From DATJGR01 sp963812255 (lineage in GTDB: Bacteria > Pseudomonadota > Gammaproteobacteria > Pseudomonadales > Azotimanducaceae), in NCBI GenBank assembly GCA_963812255.1, contig CAWEUM010000002.1:124001-188000 (forward strand): a DNA stretch of 64,000 nt. Reading direction: 5' to 3'. Each line of letters begins with the position of its first letter. The first letter of the stretch is position 1. The notes beneath the pieces were generated by a model. That model ran no database searches. It was not told the origin of the DNA and worked only from the letters and a program-made list of their open reading frames with translations. Shown in pieces: positions 43,586 through 53,468 of the stretch. The position numbers and the translations under genes are program-made.

Positions 43586-44923
43586 TTGAACATCACGCTG
43601 TTTGGCACCGGATACGTCGGCTTGGTAACCGGCACCTGTTTTGCCGAAATGGGCAATCAGGTGCTCTGCGTCGATGTGGATGTCGACAAGATCGGTGCGC
43701 TGAAACGCGGTGAAATTCCGATCCATGAACCCGGGCTCGATTCGATGGTCCGCGGCAATATCGATGCTGGTCGGCTGCGGTTTTCCAACGACGCGGCAGC
43801 GGGTGTCGCCCACGGCGACATCCAGTTCATCGCGGTAGGCACGCCAACCGCGGCGGATGGTTCGGCCGATCTGCACTATGTCCTCGATGTCGCGCGTTCG
43901 ATCGCGCGCCATATGGCCGCGCCTAAGATCATCGTCGACAAGTCGACCGTCCCGGTAGGTACTGCCGATGAGGTGCGTCGCACAATCTCGGAAACGTTAG
44001 CGGAGCGCGGGGCTCGGATCGAATTCGATGTCGTGTCGAATCCCGAGTTCCTGAAGGAAGGTGCGGCGATCAACGACTTCATGAAGCCCGATCGAATCAT
44101 CATCGGTTCGAACAACGACCGCAGCACGCGAGCGCTCGAACAGCTTTACGCACCGTTCAACCGCAACCACGATCGCATCCTTCACATGGATGTGCGCTCG
44201 GCCGAGCTGACGAAATATGCGGCGAACGTGATGCTGGCCACGCGCATCAGCCTGATGAACGAGTTCGCGAATCTGGCGGATCGCCTCGGTGCGGACATCG
44301 AAGCCGTGCGGCGCGGAATCGGTTCCGACCCACGCATCGGCTTCAATTTCATCTATCCCGGCGCCGGCTATGGCGGTTCCTGTTTCCCGAAGGACGTCAG
44401 GGCGTTGCTGCATACGGCAACAGCCAACGGCTATGACGCTGAGATCGTCCGCGGCGTCGAACTCGTCAACGAGCGCCAGAAGCACATTCTGCTGGACAAG
44501 ATTCTGCAGCATTTCGGCAACGAGATCGGTGGGCGGACATTCGCGCTCTGGGGACTGGCCTTCAAGCCCAATACCGACGATATGCGCGAAGCACCCAGCC
44601 GGACATTGATGGAAGGCCTCTGGGCGCGCGGTGCGCGGGTGCGCGCATACGATCCAGCAGCGCGAATCCAGGCGCAGAAGCTGTATGCGAATCGAGCCGA
44701 TCTGACGCTATGTGAGCGCCGCGACGCCACTCTCGAAGGCGCCGACGCGCTGGTGGTGATCACAGAGTGGAACGAGTTCCGTAGTCCCGACTTCAATGCG
44801 TTGAAATCGCGCCTGCTGGAGCCGGTAATTTTCGATGGACGTAACTTGTATGACCCGAACTATCTGGGCCAGCTCGGCTTCAGTTACTACGGTATCGGGC
44901 GCGGGAATGACGTCGGACGTTAG
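43586..44923 (+). CDS. ugd: UDP-glucose 6-dehydrogenase
   Basis: A 445-residue NAD-dependent enzyme that oxidises UDP-glucose to UDP-glucuronate in two steps. The NAD fold NITLFGTGYVGLVTGTCFAE opens the protein. KSTVPVGTADEVR is also conserved, and the catalytic cysteine is in GAGYGGSCFPKDVRALL. FALWGLAFKPNTDDMREAPS is the UDP-binding C-terminal domain. The start is TTG 43586; no ATG is available before the conserved fold. It should supply UDP-GlcA for the epimerase at 54928. It converges directly with a small minus-strand gene. Confidence 0.95.
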   Translation: MNITLFGTGYVGLVTGTCFAEMGNQVLCVDVDVDKIGALKRGEIPIHEPGLDSMVRGNIDAGRLRFSNDAAAGVAHGDIQFIAVGTPTAADGSADLHYVLDVARSIARHMAAPKIIVDKSTVPVGTADEVRRTISETLAERGARIEFDVVSNPEFLKEGAAINDFMKPDRIIIGSNNDRSTRALEQLYAPFNRNHDRILHMDVRSAELTKYAANVMLATRISLMNEFANLADRLGADIEAVRRGIGSDPRIGFNFIYPGAGYGGSCFPKDVRALLHTATANGYDAEIVRGVELVNERQKHILLDKILQHFGNEIGGRTFALWGLAFKPNTDDMREAPSRTLMEGLWARGARVRAYDPAARIQAQKLYANRADLTLCERRDATLEGADALVVITEWNEFRSPDFNALKSRLLEPVIFDGRNLYDPNYLGQLGFSYYGIGRGNDVGR

Positions 44924-45244
44924 CTACGCGAGCTTGTCCTTTGGAATCTTGATGTCGTACCGCTCCTCGACCTGGACGTTCCGGCGAATTTCCTTCTTTG
45001 ACGTGTAGAGCAACGTTTTGCCGGTCGCGTCGAAAACGCGAACGTAGAGTTCGGGAGAGGTCTCCAGGCCTTCTACGAGACTGAAGTCCAGGGACGAGTA
45101 GTCGATTCTGAATGCGCCAGCAGCATCGGTGATCGCGACACCGAGCTTGTCGTCAAAGAATACGTCCTTGTCGAATGCTCGGACTTGCAGACCCTGGAGC
45201 GGTTTGCCCGATTCCTCTTCAACGATCGTGCCGATCACGCGCAT
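44924..45244 (-). CDS. Small beta-sandwich protein, carboxypeptidase-regulatory-like
   Basis: A 106-residue protein that resembles transthyretin-like or carboxypeptidase-regulatory domains: RVIGTIVEEESGKPLQGLQV, VAITDAAGAFRIDYSSLDF and LYVRVFDATGKTLLYTSK. No signal peptide is seen. Such single-domain proteins are often annotated as hypothetical; the function is not known. Its stop abuts that of ugd, and it is divergent from the GST gene with a 97-base gap. Confidence 0.65.
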   Translation of the reverse strand: MRVIGTIVEEESGKPLQGLQVRAFDKDVFFDDKLGVAITDAAGAFRIDYSSLDFSLVEGLETSPELYVRVFDATGKTLLYTSKKEIRRNVQVEERYDIKIPKDKLA

Positions 45245-45341
45245 CGCGAATACCTGTTCGAAAACGCTGCCGATGCTATGACGAGGTCATACGTCGTGCA
45301 AGCGGTATCCTGCGGTATCACGCCTCGAGGAGCAGAAGCCA

Positions 45342-45953
45342 ATGGCACGTATCAAAGTGTTCGAACTGGGCCCTACTCGATCGGCTCGCGTTCGATGGAC
45401 ACTGTTGGAGGCTGGCTTGGAATACGAGTCAGTTGGCAATCAAGTCGAGATTATTGGCAGCGAAGAACTTCGCAAGGTCCATCCACTCGGCAAACTGCCC
45501 GCCGCGGTAATCGATGGACGACCACTGTTCGAGTCGGCCGCGATTGTGACCGCCATTGCCGACTTGGTTCCGGAGAAGGAGCTGATTGCCAAGCCGGGTA
45601 CCTGGTCACGCAACCTGCACTATCAGTGGGTCAGCTTTGTGCTGACCGAGATGGAAGCCTTTGTCCAAAGCAGTGAAATCAACTCTATCGATTTTGTCTT
45701 GCCGGAGAGCCAGCACGTACCCGGGATAATCGAACAGAACTCGATGTTGTTCAAAAGGAGCGCCGCAGCGCTAAATACCGCCCTCGGAAAGACGAGTTAT
45801 CTTGTCGACGATCGCTTTTCGGTCACGGACATCATTGTCGGATACACCCTCAGTTGGGGTTGCGCCGACGGACTTCTAAGCGAGTGCTCCAATCTGATGG
45901 CCTACTTGGACCGCTTGTTGGAACGAGAGCACTGCACGTTAGCGCGTCATTGA
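45342..45953 (+). CDS. Glutathione S-transferase family protein
   Basis: A 203-residue GST-fold protein. The thioredoxin-like N-terminal domain is IKVFELGPTRSARVRWTLLE, with the cis-Pro and SNAIL-like glutathione motifs in GKLPAAVIDGRPLFESAAIV. A helical C-terminal domain follows, with YLVDDRFSVTDIIVGYTLSW as the N-capping box. The ribosome site GAGGAG lies upstream of ATG 45342. The substrate is unknown. It precedes the SOS cassette on the same strand but ends before the LexA box. Confidence 0.88.
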   Translation: MARIKVFELGPTRSARVRWTLLEAGLEYESVGNQVEIIGSEELRKVHPLGKLPAAVIDGRPLFESAAIVTAIADLVPEKELIAKPGTWSRNLHYQWVSFVLTEMEAFVQSSEINSIDFVLPESQHVPGIIEQNSMLFKRSAAALNTALGKTSYLVDDRFSVTDIIVGYTLSWGCADGLLSECSNLMAYLDRLLEREHCTLARH

Positions 45954-45980
45954 AGCGAAGGGCACCAAAACTACTTGATA

Positions 45981-45996
45981 CTGTATATTCATACAG
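45981..45996. promoter_or_regulatory. LexA (SOS) box of the imuA operon
   Basis: CTGTATATTCATACAG is a full CTG-N10-CAG LexA site. It fills the 17-bp spacer of a promoter with -35 TTGATA (45975-45980) and a weak -10 TAATTT (45998-46003), so LexA binding would exclude polymerase. The imuA start is 39 bases downstream. Confidence 0.88.
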
Positions 45997-46034
45997 GTAA
46001 TTTGATCGACCCTGCATGCCTGACAACAGCCATC

Positions 46035-46823
46035 ATGGCAGAGCATTCCGCTGCTATCACTGCCTCTGCGGAGGCGCTGCTCGCCCACCCTGATCTGTGG
46101 CGTGCGGGTCGCATCGAGCCGAATACCCGCACGATAAGTACCGGCTATCCGATGCTGGATGCCCTACTGGCAGATCGAGGCTGGCCGAAGGCCGGGCTCG
46201 TCGAGCTGCTGTCCGCCCAGATGGGCATCGGCGAATTACGTCTGCTGGCGCCGGCGCTGGCAAAGCTGAGCGCCCGGGAAGCGCGCTGGATAGTCTGGAT
46301 CAATCCGCCCCACATTCCTTACGCACCGGCATTGGCCGAAATCGGCATCGACATCGGCAAAGTGCTGCTGGTGCAGCCGAAAACGCACCTAGACGCGCTA
46401 TGGGCACTCGAGCAGGCCGTCAAATCGGGCAGTTGTAGCGCGGCGCTCGCCTGGCTCGACGAATCGAGGCTCACGGTAAAAGACGTGCGGCGGCTCAAAC
46501 TGTCGGCCAGGCGCGGCGAATCTCTGACCGTGCTGTTTCGCCCGAGCACCGCCGCGCAGCGCCAATCGATGGCAGAACTACGCATTCTGATACGGCAAAC
46601 AGCGACGCCAGATCATTCGAGCATCGAAATTCTGAAACGCCGCGGCGGCTGGCCCGTCGAACGGCTGACATTGGAACTCGCGTATCGCACGTCACGGATC
46701 ACGCGCAGCGATCTTCGCCAACAACTGACGCAGTGGCGAGCACGAAGCTTACGATCCATCCGATCCATTAGCGCTTTTACGGCGTTGTGCAACACGCAAT
46801 CGGCGCATACAAGCGGCCTGTAA
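46035..46823 (+). CDS. imuA: Translesion synthesis accessory protein ImuA
   Basis: I choose ATG 46035 after the LexA box; the longer frame would start inside it. The 262-residue product is a RecA/SulA-like ImuA with WPKAGLVELLSAQMGIGELR and LLAPALAKLSAREARWIVWI, and an altered P-loop. It bridges RecA and ImuB in the mutasome that copies damaged DNA and causes SOS mutagenesis. The stop is two bases before the imuB start. The order imuA-imuB-dnaE2 is the classical one. Confidence 0.92.
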   Translation: MAEHSAAITASAEALLAHPDLWRAGRIEPNTRTISTGYPMLDALLADRGWPKAGLVELLSAQMGIGELRLLAPALAKLSAREARWIVWINPPHIPYAPALAEIGIDIGKVLLVQPKTHLDALWALEQAVKSGSCSAALAWLDESRLTVKDVRRLKLSARRGESLTVLFRPSTAAQRQSMAELRILIRQTATPDHSSIEILKRRGGWPVERLTLELAYRTSRITRSDLRQQLTQWRARSLRSIRSISAFTALCNTQSAHTSGL

Positions 46824-46825
46824 AT

Positions 46826-48310
46826 ATGCTGTGGTTTTGTGTGCAGCTGTCAGCTCTGGGTCTCGAGGTATGCACTCGACGGATGCCGGATGATGATCAA
46901 CCGACGGTGCTGATACAGGACAATCGCGTGGTGGCGTGCAATGGGGCGGCCGAAGGCCAAGGCGTTGTGCTTGGCAGCAGTCTCGCGACGGCTCATAGCA
47001 TCAGTCATCGTCTCGCGCACTTCTGTCGCGATGCCGCTGCAGAGCATGAACGGTTGCGCTTCCTCGCCGATGCGGCATATCGATTCAGCGCCAGCATCAG
47101 TATCCACGAACCATCGGCCATTCTGCTCGAGGTCAGCGGCAGTCTGAAATTGTTCGGCGGCCTGTATCGATTGAAGCGCGCCTTGATAAACTTGTTTGGG
47201 GAATTCGGACATCGGATCGAAATCGGCATTGCCAATACACCTCTAGCGGCGCTCGCACTGGCGCGTGCTCGAGAACATGCCGAGTTGCCTCGATGGCCCG
47301 CGGCGGATGAAGTCAGGAAAGCAGTCCTTGCATCATTGAGGCGAATCTCTTTACAGCATACGGAATGCGATCACGACACGATCGAACGCCTGTCGAATAT
47401 GGGTATCGTTTCACTCGGCCAGCTATTCAGATTACCCGCCGCTGAACTAGGCCGCCGTTTCGGCGCCAAGCTGCTCGATTATCTGGAGCGTCTATCGGGA
47501 CAGCGCCCGGATCCGCGAATCTATATCGTCCCGGCAGCCAGCTTCACGACCGAGATCAACTTCCTGCAGAGCATTTCGAACAAGGAAACACTGGCCTTCC
47601 CGATGCAACGCCTCGCTCAGGATCTCAGTAACTGGCTGATCGCCCGTCAGTTGGGGGTGACGCGCATCAATTGGCTCTTTGTGCCATTCAATTCGCAGGG
47701 CAACTCGCATGCCGCTGCAATGGAAATTGAATTCGCGCAGCCTCAGCAAAACAAGCAGACCTTGCTGTCGATCAGCCGGCTGAAGCTCGACGTGCTGGAG
47801 CTGCCCGATGAAGTGCTTTCGCTGCGCTTAAGCTCGATTCGGCTCACACCCTGGCAAACAGAAAGTGCATCGTTGTTCGCCCGGACGGCGCACGCCAGAC
47901 ACTCTTCGAGCGAACTCATCGATCAATTCAAAGCGCGACTCGGAAATGGCGTCTGTTCCGGCATCATGCTGAATGACCATCACCGGCCCGAACTCGCATG
48001 GGAGCCGGCGGCGCCGAGCGTACGAACTCAACTCATGCGAGCCTCCGAGATCCGTTCGCCGCTCCCCTCTCCGCAAGGAGCGGCAATCCGCCGGCCGCTT
48101 TGGCTTCTTGCCGAACCGAAGCCCGCGCAACGTCGTCATCTGGCTCTGCTGCGGGGGCCGGAACGAATCGACACCGGGTGGTGGGCGTCGGCCAACGTGC
48201 ATGACCCGGCGCAACGTGACTACTTCGTCGCACGTCATGCCGATGGCGCGCAATGCTGGGTATTCGTCGACGGAACGGGAGCATGGTTCATCCATGGCTA
48301 TTTCGCCTGA
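46826..48310 (+). CDS. imuB: Inactive Y-family polymerase homologue ImuB
   Basis: A 494-residue Y-family-like protein. I choose ATG 46826, two bases after imuA. The N-terminus LWFCVQLSALGLEV lacks the catalytic Asp of active Y polymerases, and the palm segment HEPSAILLEVSGSLKLFGG lacks the usual acidic pair, so it is a scaffold. The thumb and finger regions are recognisable (SNMGIVSLGQLFRLPAAELG, RRFGAKLLDYLERLSGQRPD). It should recruit the beta clamp and DnaE2. Its 3' end overlaps dnaE2 by 17 bases. It is under the LexA box ahead of imuA. Confidence 0.92.
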   Translation: MLWFCVQLSALGLEVCTRRMPDDDQPTVLIQDNRVVACNGAAEGQGVVLGSSLATAHSISHRLAHFCRDAAAEHERLRFLADAAYRFSASISIHEPSAILLEVSGSLKLFGGLYRLKRALINLFGEFGHRIEIGIANTPLAALALARAREHAELPRWPAADEVRKAVLASLRRISLQHTECDHDTIERLSNMGIVSLGQLFRLPAAELGRRFGAKLLDYLERLSGQRPDPRIYIVPAASFTTEINFLQSISNKETLAFPMQRLAQDLSNWLIARQLGVTRINWLFVPFNSQGNSHAAAMEIEFAQPQQNKQTLLSISRLKLDVLELPDEVLSLRLSSIRLTPWQTESASLFARTAHARHSSSELIDQFKARLGNGVCSGIMLNDHHRPELAWEPAAPSVRTQLMRASEIRSPLPSPQGAAIRRPLWLLAEPKPAQRRHLALLRGPERIDTGWWASANVHDPAQRDYFVARHADGAQCWVFVDGTGAWFIHGYFA

Positions 48311-51300
48311 CGCTTTTGCCGAGCTGCACTGCAAAAGCAATTTCAGCTTTTTAGTTGGCGCATCGCATCCTCATGAGCTGATCACCCGCGCGGCGGAACT
48401 CGGTTATCGCGGTATCGCGCTTACGGATGAATGCTCACTGGCGGGCGTTGTCCGGGCACATGTCGAAGCGAAGCAACGGGGTATCCAACTCGTCATCGGG
48501 GCCGAGTTTCTGTTGGCCGAAGGGATCAAGCTCGTACTGCTGGCACCCCATCGCGTCGCATACGGACAACTGTCAACCTTGATCAGCCGTGCGCGCCACG
48601 ACAGCCCGAAAGGCAGCTACCGGCTGTCCATCGACGATCTGAGCTGGGGTGTCGCGGAGTGCTTTGTGCTGTGGGTGCCGATGACCACGACGATGAATGT
48701 ATTGCTCGATCAGGGCCGTCGTTTGCGTAGCGCGATACCGCATCTGTGGATCGCGCTGGAGCTATTGCAGAATGGCAACGATCTCGACCTCGCAGCAGTC
48801 GCATTGACACTGTCGATGCGGCTCGACCTGCCGATCGTTGCGGCCAACGACGTGCACATGCACGTTGCACAGCGCAAACCGTTGCAGGATGTATTGACCG
48901 CGATTCGTCTGAAGTCATCAGTCACAGCGCTGGGGACCACGCTGCACGCAAACCGCGAACGTCACCTGCGCCCGATTGTCCGACTGCGTACGCTGTATCC
49001 CGCCGAGATGCTGCAGGAATCGGTGACGCTGCTCGAGAGGTGTCGTTTTTCGCTCGATGAATTGCGCTACGAGTATCCAGTAGAACTGGTTCCGCCGCAT
49101 TTGACACCGAGTGAATTCCTGCGTCAGATCACGCTGGCCGGTGCCGCGCGACGCTGGCCTGATGGTATCCCCGAAGACGTCGAAGCGTTGGTCGAAGCCG
49201 AACTCGAACTCATCGGCCGGTTGAAGTACGAATACTTCTTCATCACGGTCCATGACATCGTCGAGTTCGCGCGCAGCGAGGGCATCCTTTGTCAGGGCCG
49301 TGGTTCGGCGGCCAATTCGGCGGTGTGTTATTGCCTCAACATCACCGAGGTGGATCCGTCGCGCCTGCATCTGTTGTTCGAACGATTCGTATCCAACGAA
49401 CGCGATGAGCCGCCCGACATCGATGTCGACTTCGAACACGAACGCCGTGAAGAAGTCATCCAGTACATCTATAAGCGTTACGGTCGGGATCGTGCAGCAC
49501 TGGCCGCCACGCTGATCACGTACCGTCCACGCAGCGCAGTCCGGGATGTCGGCAAGGCGCTGGGCCTGACCTTAGACCTCGTGGATCTGTTGGCGAAATC
49601 GCTCGCGTGGTGGGACAAGCACGATGTGCTGGAGGCGCGCTGTGCCAAGGCCGGCGTCGACCCGAACAGTTCAACTGTGCGGCAGTTCCTGATTCTCGTG
49701 CAGGAAATTCTGGGTTTTCCGCGCCACCTGTCCCAGCACGTCGGCGGGTTCGTGATTTCGCGAGGACCGCTTGCGCAGCTCGTGCCGATCGAAAATGCAG
49801 CGATGAAAGACCGCACGGTGATTGAGTGGGACAAAGACGATCTCGAAGCGCTCGGCCTGCTCAAAGTGGATGTGCTTGGTCTCGGTATGTTGAGCGCGAT
49901 TCGAAAGGCGCTCGATCACCTGAACGCATTTCACGGGATCGAACTGAGTGTTGGGACGATTCCGCCGGAAGATCCGCAGACCTATCAGATGTTGCAACGC
50001 GGTGACAGCGTCGGTGTATTCCAGGTGGAATCGCGTGCGCAGATGAGCATGCTGCCACGGCTCAAGCCCAGTACCTTCTATGATCTCGTCATCGAAGTGG
50101 CCATCGTTCGGCCGGGGCCGATCCAGGGCAACATGGTGCATCCATACCTGCGTCGCCGGCAGGGGCTGGAACCGGTGACCTATTCCAACGAAGCGGTCCG
50201 TGGCGTGCTTGCGCGTACACTCGGCATTCCGATCTTCCAGGAACAGGTGATCGAACTTGCGATGGTTGCGGCGGGTTTCAGTGCCGGCGAGGCGGACCAG
50301 CTGCGTCGTGCGATGGCGGCATGGAAACGGCGCGGCGGTCTGGAGCAGTTCAAAGCGAAGCTGATCGATGGCATGCTGGCGCGCGGCCACGATCGTGATT
50401 TCGCCCAACGCGTATTCGAACAGATCAAGGGCTTCGGCGAATACGGTTTTCCGGAATCCCATGCCGCCAGCTTCGCGCTGCTGGTATACGTCTCTGCATG
50501 GCTGAAACGCCATGAGCCGGCGGCATTCTATTGCGGTCTGCTGAACAGCCTGCCGATGGGGTTCTATTCGCCGTCTCAATTGATTCAGGACGCACACCGG
50601 CACGGCATCGAATCCCGTCCGGTCGACGTGCAATGCAGCGGTTGGGACCATAGATTGGAGGCTCGTGCTAAACCGCTCGAGAGCCCTTATCAGGTCAGTC
50701 GCGCACAAGGTGCACTTCGCTTGGGGCTGCGTCTGATCAAGGGACTCGGTCAGGAAGCCGGGAAACGCATCGAATCGGAGCAACCCTTCCGCGACAGCAA
50801 AGACCTGGCGATGCGCGCAGCGCTTTCGACAACCGAGTTGACCTGTCTGGCCCGGGCCGGCGCGCTCGCCAGTCTGTCGGGACACCGCTATCAGGCGCAT
50901 TGGGATGTCGCTGCAATCCAGCCGCCGAGCGCTTTGTGGCAGGTTGCCGATCGCGAAGATGCCTATCGAACCGAGGTGCAATTACCTGCTCCAACGCGCG
51001 GTCAGGACCTGCTCGCAGACTACAGTTACTTGACCCTGACCCTGGGTCCGCATCCGCTGCAACTACTACGTGATCACACCTCCCTGCTCGACTGCCGCAA
51101 CGCGCTGCAGCTGGGCAGCTATCGGCACGGCCAATTGATTCGGGTCGCCGGTCTGGTCACATGCCGGCAAAGACCGAGTTCGGCATCGGGTGTCGTATTC
51201 CTGACTCTCGAAGACGAGACCGGCAATATCAACGTGCTGGTATGGACTTCGGTGTTGGAGCACTATCGGGCCGAACTGCTACAAGGACAACTGTTGCAGA

Positions 51301-51434
51301 TCAACGGAAAAGTCGAACGCGAAGGCGAAGTGATTCATGTGATCGCGGGGCACGTGATCGATCATACGGCGTTGCTCGCGACTCTCGGAGAAACCAACGA
51401 TACACAGCGATTCGCATCGCGCGACTTTCACTGA
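48294..51434 (+). CDS. dnaE2: Error-prone DNA polymerase III alpha subunit DnaE2
   Basis: A 1046-residue C-family polymerase. I choose ATG 48294 (AISPDAFAELHCKSNFSFLV), since the frame upstream is inside imuB. The N-terminal PHP domain has GASHPHELITRAAELGYRGI. The palm aspartates are in PPDIDVDFEHERREE, and GRGSAANSAVCYCLN is conserved. The OB-fold near the C-terminus is RVAGLVTCRQRPSSASGVVF. It performs translesion synthesis with ImuA and ImuB under LexA control. It converges with the XrtA ATPase gene. Confidence 0.95.
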   Translation: MAISPDAFAELHCKSNFSFLVGASHPHELITRAAELGYRGIALTDECSLAGVVRAHVEAKQRGIQLVIGAEFLLAEGIKLVLLAPHRVAYGQLSTLISRARHDSPKGSYRLSIDDLSWGVAECFVLWVPMTTTMNVLLDQGRRLRSAIPHLWIALELLQNGNDLDLAAVALTLSMRLDLPIVAANDVHMHVAQRKPLQDVLTAIRLKSSVTALGTTLHANRERHLRPIVRLRTLYPAEMLQESVTLLERCRFSLDELRYEYPVELVPPHLTPSEFLRQITLAGAARRWPDGIPEDVEALVEAELELIGRLKYEYFFITVHDIVEFARSEGILCQGRGSAANSAVCYCLNITEVDPSRLHLLFERFVSNERDEPPDIDVDFEHERREEVIQYIYKRYGRDRAALAATLITYRPRSAVRDVGKALGLTLDLVDLLAKSLAWWDKHDVLEARCAKAGVDPNSSTVRQFLILVQEILGFPRHLSQHVGGFVISRGPLAQLVPIENAAMKDRTVIEWDKDDLEALGLLKVDVLGLGMLSAIRKALDHLNAFHGIELSVGTIPPEDPQTYQMLQRGDSVGVFQVESRAQMSMLPRLKPSTFYDLVIEVAIVRPGPIQGNMVHPYLRRRQGLEPVTYSNEAVRGVLARTLGIPIFQEQVIELAMVAAGFSAGEADQLRRAMAAWKRRGGLEQFKAKLIDGMLARGHDRDFAQRVFEQIKGFGEYGFPESHAASFALLVYVSAWLKRHEPAAFYCGLLNSLPMGFYSPSQLIQDAHRHGIESRPVDVQCSGWDHRLEARAKPLESPYQVSRAQGALRLGLRLIKGLGQEAGKRIESEQPFRDSKDLAMRAALSTTELTCLARAGALASLSGHRYQAHWDVAAIQPPSALWQVADREDAYRTEVQLPAPTRGQDLLADYSYLTLTLGPHPLQLLRDHTSLLDCRNALQLGSYRHGQLIRVAGLVTCRQRPSSASGVVFLTLEDETGNINVLVWTSVLEHYRAELLQGQLLQINGKVEREGEVIHVIAGHVIDHTALLATLGETNDTQRFASRDFH

Positions 51435-51444
51435 TTGAGGATTC

Positions 51445-52521
51445 TCAAGAAACGCGTTTGCGCTTCGATAATTCGCTGACCTTGGCGCGCTGCGCCTGGA
51501 CTTCTCTCACCAATTCGACGAGCAATTCGCGAATATCGCCAAGCTCCTCCTTCAGACCGTGGCCCAACGCATCCACCGCACGCTCCAGCGACCCGAGTCG
51601 CTGCTGAACATTGGCTTTGTCGAACATCATCCGCGCCATGCTTTCGAGCGGCTGAGCCGGGGACTCCGCCAACGGCGATACCATCTTGGGTTTGTCCAGA
51701 TCGGCACCTATGAATTCGTTGCCGATTTCATCCGCGACCGTGCGCACCACTTCATCATCGATCTCGTGCAACTCTTCCAGGAATGCATACAGCAGCACGC
51801 GGTCGCACAGGTTGTTGATGCGTCGTGGAACCCCTTGGGTAAATTCGTAGATGTGTTCGAATGCCTCGTCGCTGAATGTCGGATCCGCGCTCCAGCCCAC
51901 CAGTCCCAACCGGTGTTCGATATAGGTGCGCGTCTCTTCCGCATCCAGCGGATTGAGATGGTACGTTGCAATGATCCGCTGCCGAAGTTGCTCGAACCCT
52001 TCGGACAGCAACGTCGCACGAAACTCTTCCTGACCCAGCAGAAATACCTGCACCAGCGGCTTGGCCTGGTACTGAAAGTTCGACAACATCCGGAGCTCTT
52101 CGACGGATTGCGGCGGCAGATTCTGAGCCTCATCGACAATCAGCAGTACACGCTTGTTCTCGCGCACCCGCTGCAGGAAGAACTGTTCCAAATCCCGCAG
52201 CAATGCGGCCTTGTTGGCACCGCTCGCTTTAAGCCCGAACTGATACGCGACCAACGTCAGCAGATCGTCTTCCTTCAGGTGTGTCGTAACGATGTTTGCA
52301 ACCACCGCGACATTGGGATCGAGGTCCGACAGCAGCGTCTGGACCAACGTCGTCTTACCTGTACCGATGTCGCCGGTGATGACTATGAATCCGTCGCCCT
52401 GGCCAAGGCCGTATTGAAGAAAGGACAGCGCACGCTTGTGCTCTTTGCTGGGGAAAAAAAATCGCGCGTCGGGCGAAAGTTGAAACGGTTTTCCCGTCAG
52501 CGCAAAAAACTCCCGGTACAT
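51445..52521 (-). CDS. XrtA/PEP-CTERM system-associated ATPase
   Basis: A 358-residue ExeA-like AAA ATPase of the type found beside XrtA. The N-terminus YREFFALTGKPFQLSPDARF is diagnostic, with Walker A ITGDIGTGKTTLVQTLL, Walker B VLLIVDEAQNLPPQSVEELR, and EEFRATLLSEGFEQLRQRII. A C-terminal region (residues ~300-358) is a charged coiled coil. It probably acts in polysaccharide assembly or export, though its substrate is unknown. It follows the tyrosine kinase gene by five bases on the same strand. Confidence 0.92.
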   Translation of the reverse strand: MYREFFALTGKPFQLSPDARFFFPSKEHKRALSFLQYGLGQGDGFIVITGDIGTGKTTLVQTLLSDLDPNVAVVANIVTTHLKEDDLLTLVAYQFGLKASGANKAALLRDLEQFFLQRVRENKRVLLIVDEAQNLPPQSVEELRMLSNFQYQAKPLVQVFLLGQEEFRATLLSEGFEQLRQRIIATYHLNPLDAEETRTYIEHRLGLVGWSADPTFSDEAFEHIYEFTQGVPRRINNLCDRVLLYAFLEELHEIDDEVVRTVADEIGNEFIGADLDKPKMVSPLAESPAQPLESMARMMFDKANVQQRLGSLERAVDALGHGLKEELGDIRELLVELVREVQAQRAKVSELSKRKRVS

Positions 52522-52526
52522 CCCTG

Positions 52527-53468
52527 CTAGCTCCCTTGGCTTCCGTAGCCGTAACCGTATCCGTAGGCAATGTGATCGGAGGAGTGCCGCCGCGTCTTGT
52601 TCAGAACCATGCTGACGGATTCGCAGCCTTTCAACTGATGCAATGCGTCGGTGACGGTTGCCTGCGGCGTCTTGTCTGCTTCGACGAGCACAATCACATG
52701 GCCTACCATTCGGGCCAGCACCGAAGCCTCGGTTCCGGCATGGAGCGGTGGCGCATCTACAATGACGATCCGATTTGGGTCGTGTTCCGCAAGCTCGCGC
52801 ATCAGTCGGGCCATTTTGTCGCTGGCAAACAACTCATCGACATTGGGCAATACTCGGCCCGAGGGAAGAAACGACAACGATTCGATATTGGTCTGCAGGA
52901 CTGCGTCCTCCGTATGCAGATTTCGGCGTCCAAGTAGATCGGTCAACCCGACCTCGTATTTTACGCCAAGCACTCGAGCGACATCGTTTTTCGCGACGTC
53001 TGCGTCCACCAGCAGTACACTTCGATCGAGCTCGACCGCAACGCTCAGCGCCAGATTGACCGACACGAACGTCTTGCCTTCACCCGGCAACGCACTCGTG
53101 ATCAGGATCAGGTTATGCGGCAGATCATGGTGCCCGAGCGCCGCAGATTTTTTGATCGCCATCAGCAGTGGACGCTTGATGCGTCGCAGGTCCACGGCGA
53201 TTTCGACATTGACGTTCTGCTGGGTCGCGAAACCGGCGGCCGTCAGTGCGTCGACGTCGATCTCGCAAAATCCGCCGCCGATACGAGGCGACGCAATCGA
53301 AGATGCGCCAACTTCGGGTTGCCCGGAGCTCACCTCGCCGTTGACCCGATCCTCCGGCGACGAATCATCCTGGGCCAAAGCGGTTGCCGATGTCTCGTGC
53401 ACAACCGGTTCACCCCGGACCTTTCCGATGGATCCCAGTCGAGCCGCTGCTCGTTCAATCGTGCTCAT
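52527..53468 (-). CDS. XrtA-associated tyrosine autokinase (BY-kinase)
   Basis: The start is ATG 53468 (STIERAAARLGSIGKVRGEP). The 313-residue protein is a bacterial tyrosine kinase. Walker A is ITSALPGEGKTFVSVNLALS, Walker A' SVLLVDADVAKNDVARVLG, and Walker B RIVIVDAPPLHAGTEASVLA. The tail AYGYGYGYGSQGS holds a cluster of tyrosines for autophosphorylation. In such systems it controls chain length with a membrane Wzz-like protein, absent here. It forms a unit with the ATPase and faces away from the sugar-nucleotide operon. Confidence 0.92.
   Translation of the reverse strand: MSTIERAAARLGSIGKVRGEPVVHETSATALAQDDSSPEDRVNGEVSSGQPEVGASSIASPRIGGGFCEIDVDALTAAGFATQQNVNVEIAVDLRRIKRPLLMAIKKSAALGHHDLPHNLILITSALPGEGKTFVSVNLALSVAVELDRSVLLVDADVAKNDVARVLGVKYEVGLTDLLGRRNLHTEDAVLQTNIESLSFLPSGRVLPNVDELFASDKMARLMRELAEHDPNRIVIVDAPPLHAGTEASVLARMVGHVIVLVEADKTPQATVTDALHQLKGCESVSMVLNKTRRHSSDHIAYGYGYGYGSQGS

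Noticed and set aside
47973..48293. Longer dnaE2 reading frame
   Set aside because: It lies inside imuB in another frame and is not part of the DnaE2 family; the PHP domain starts at 48294.
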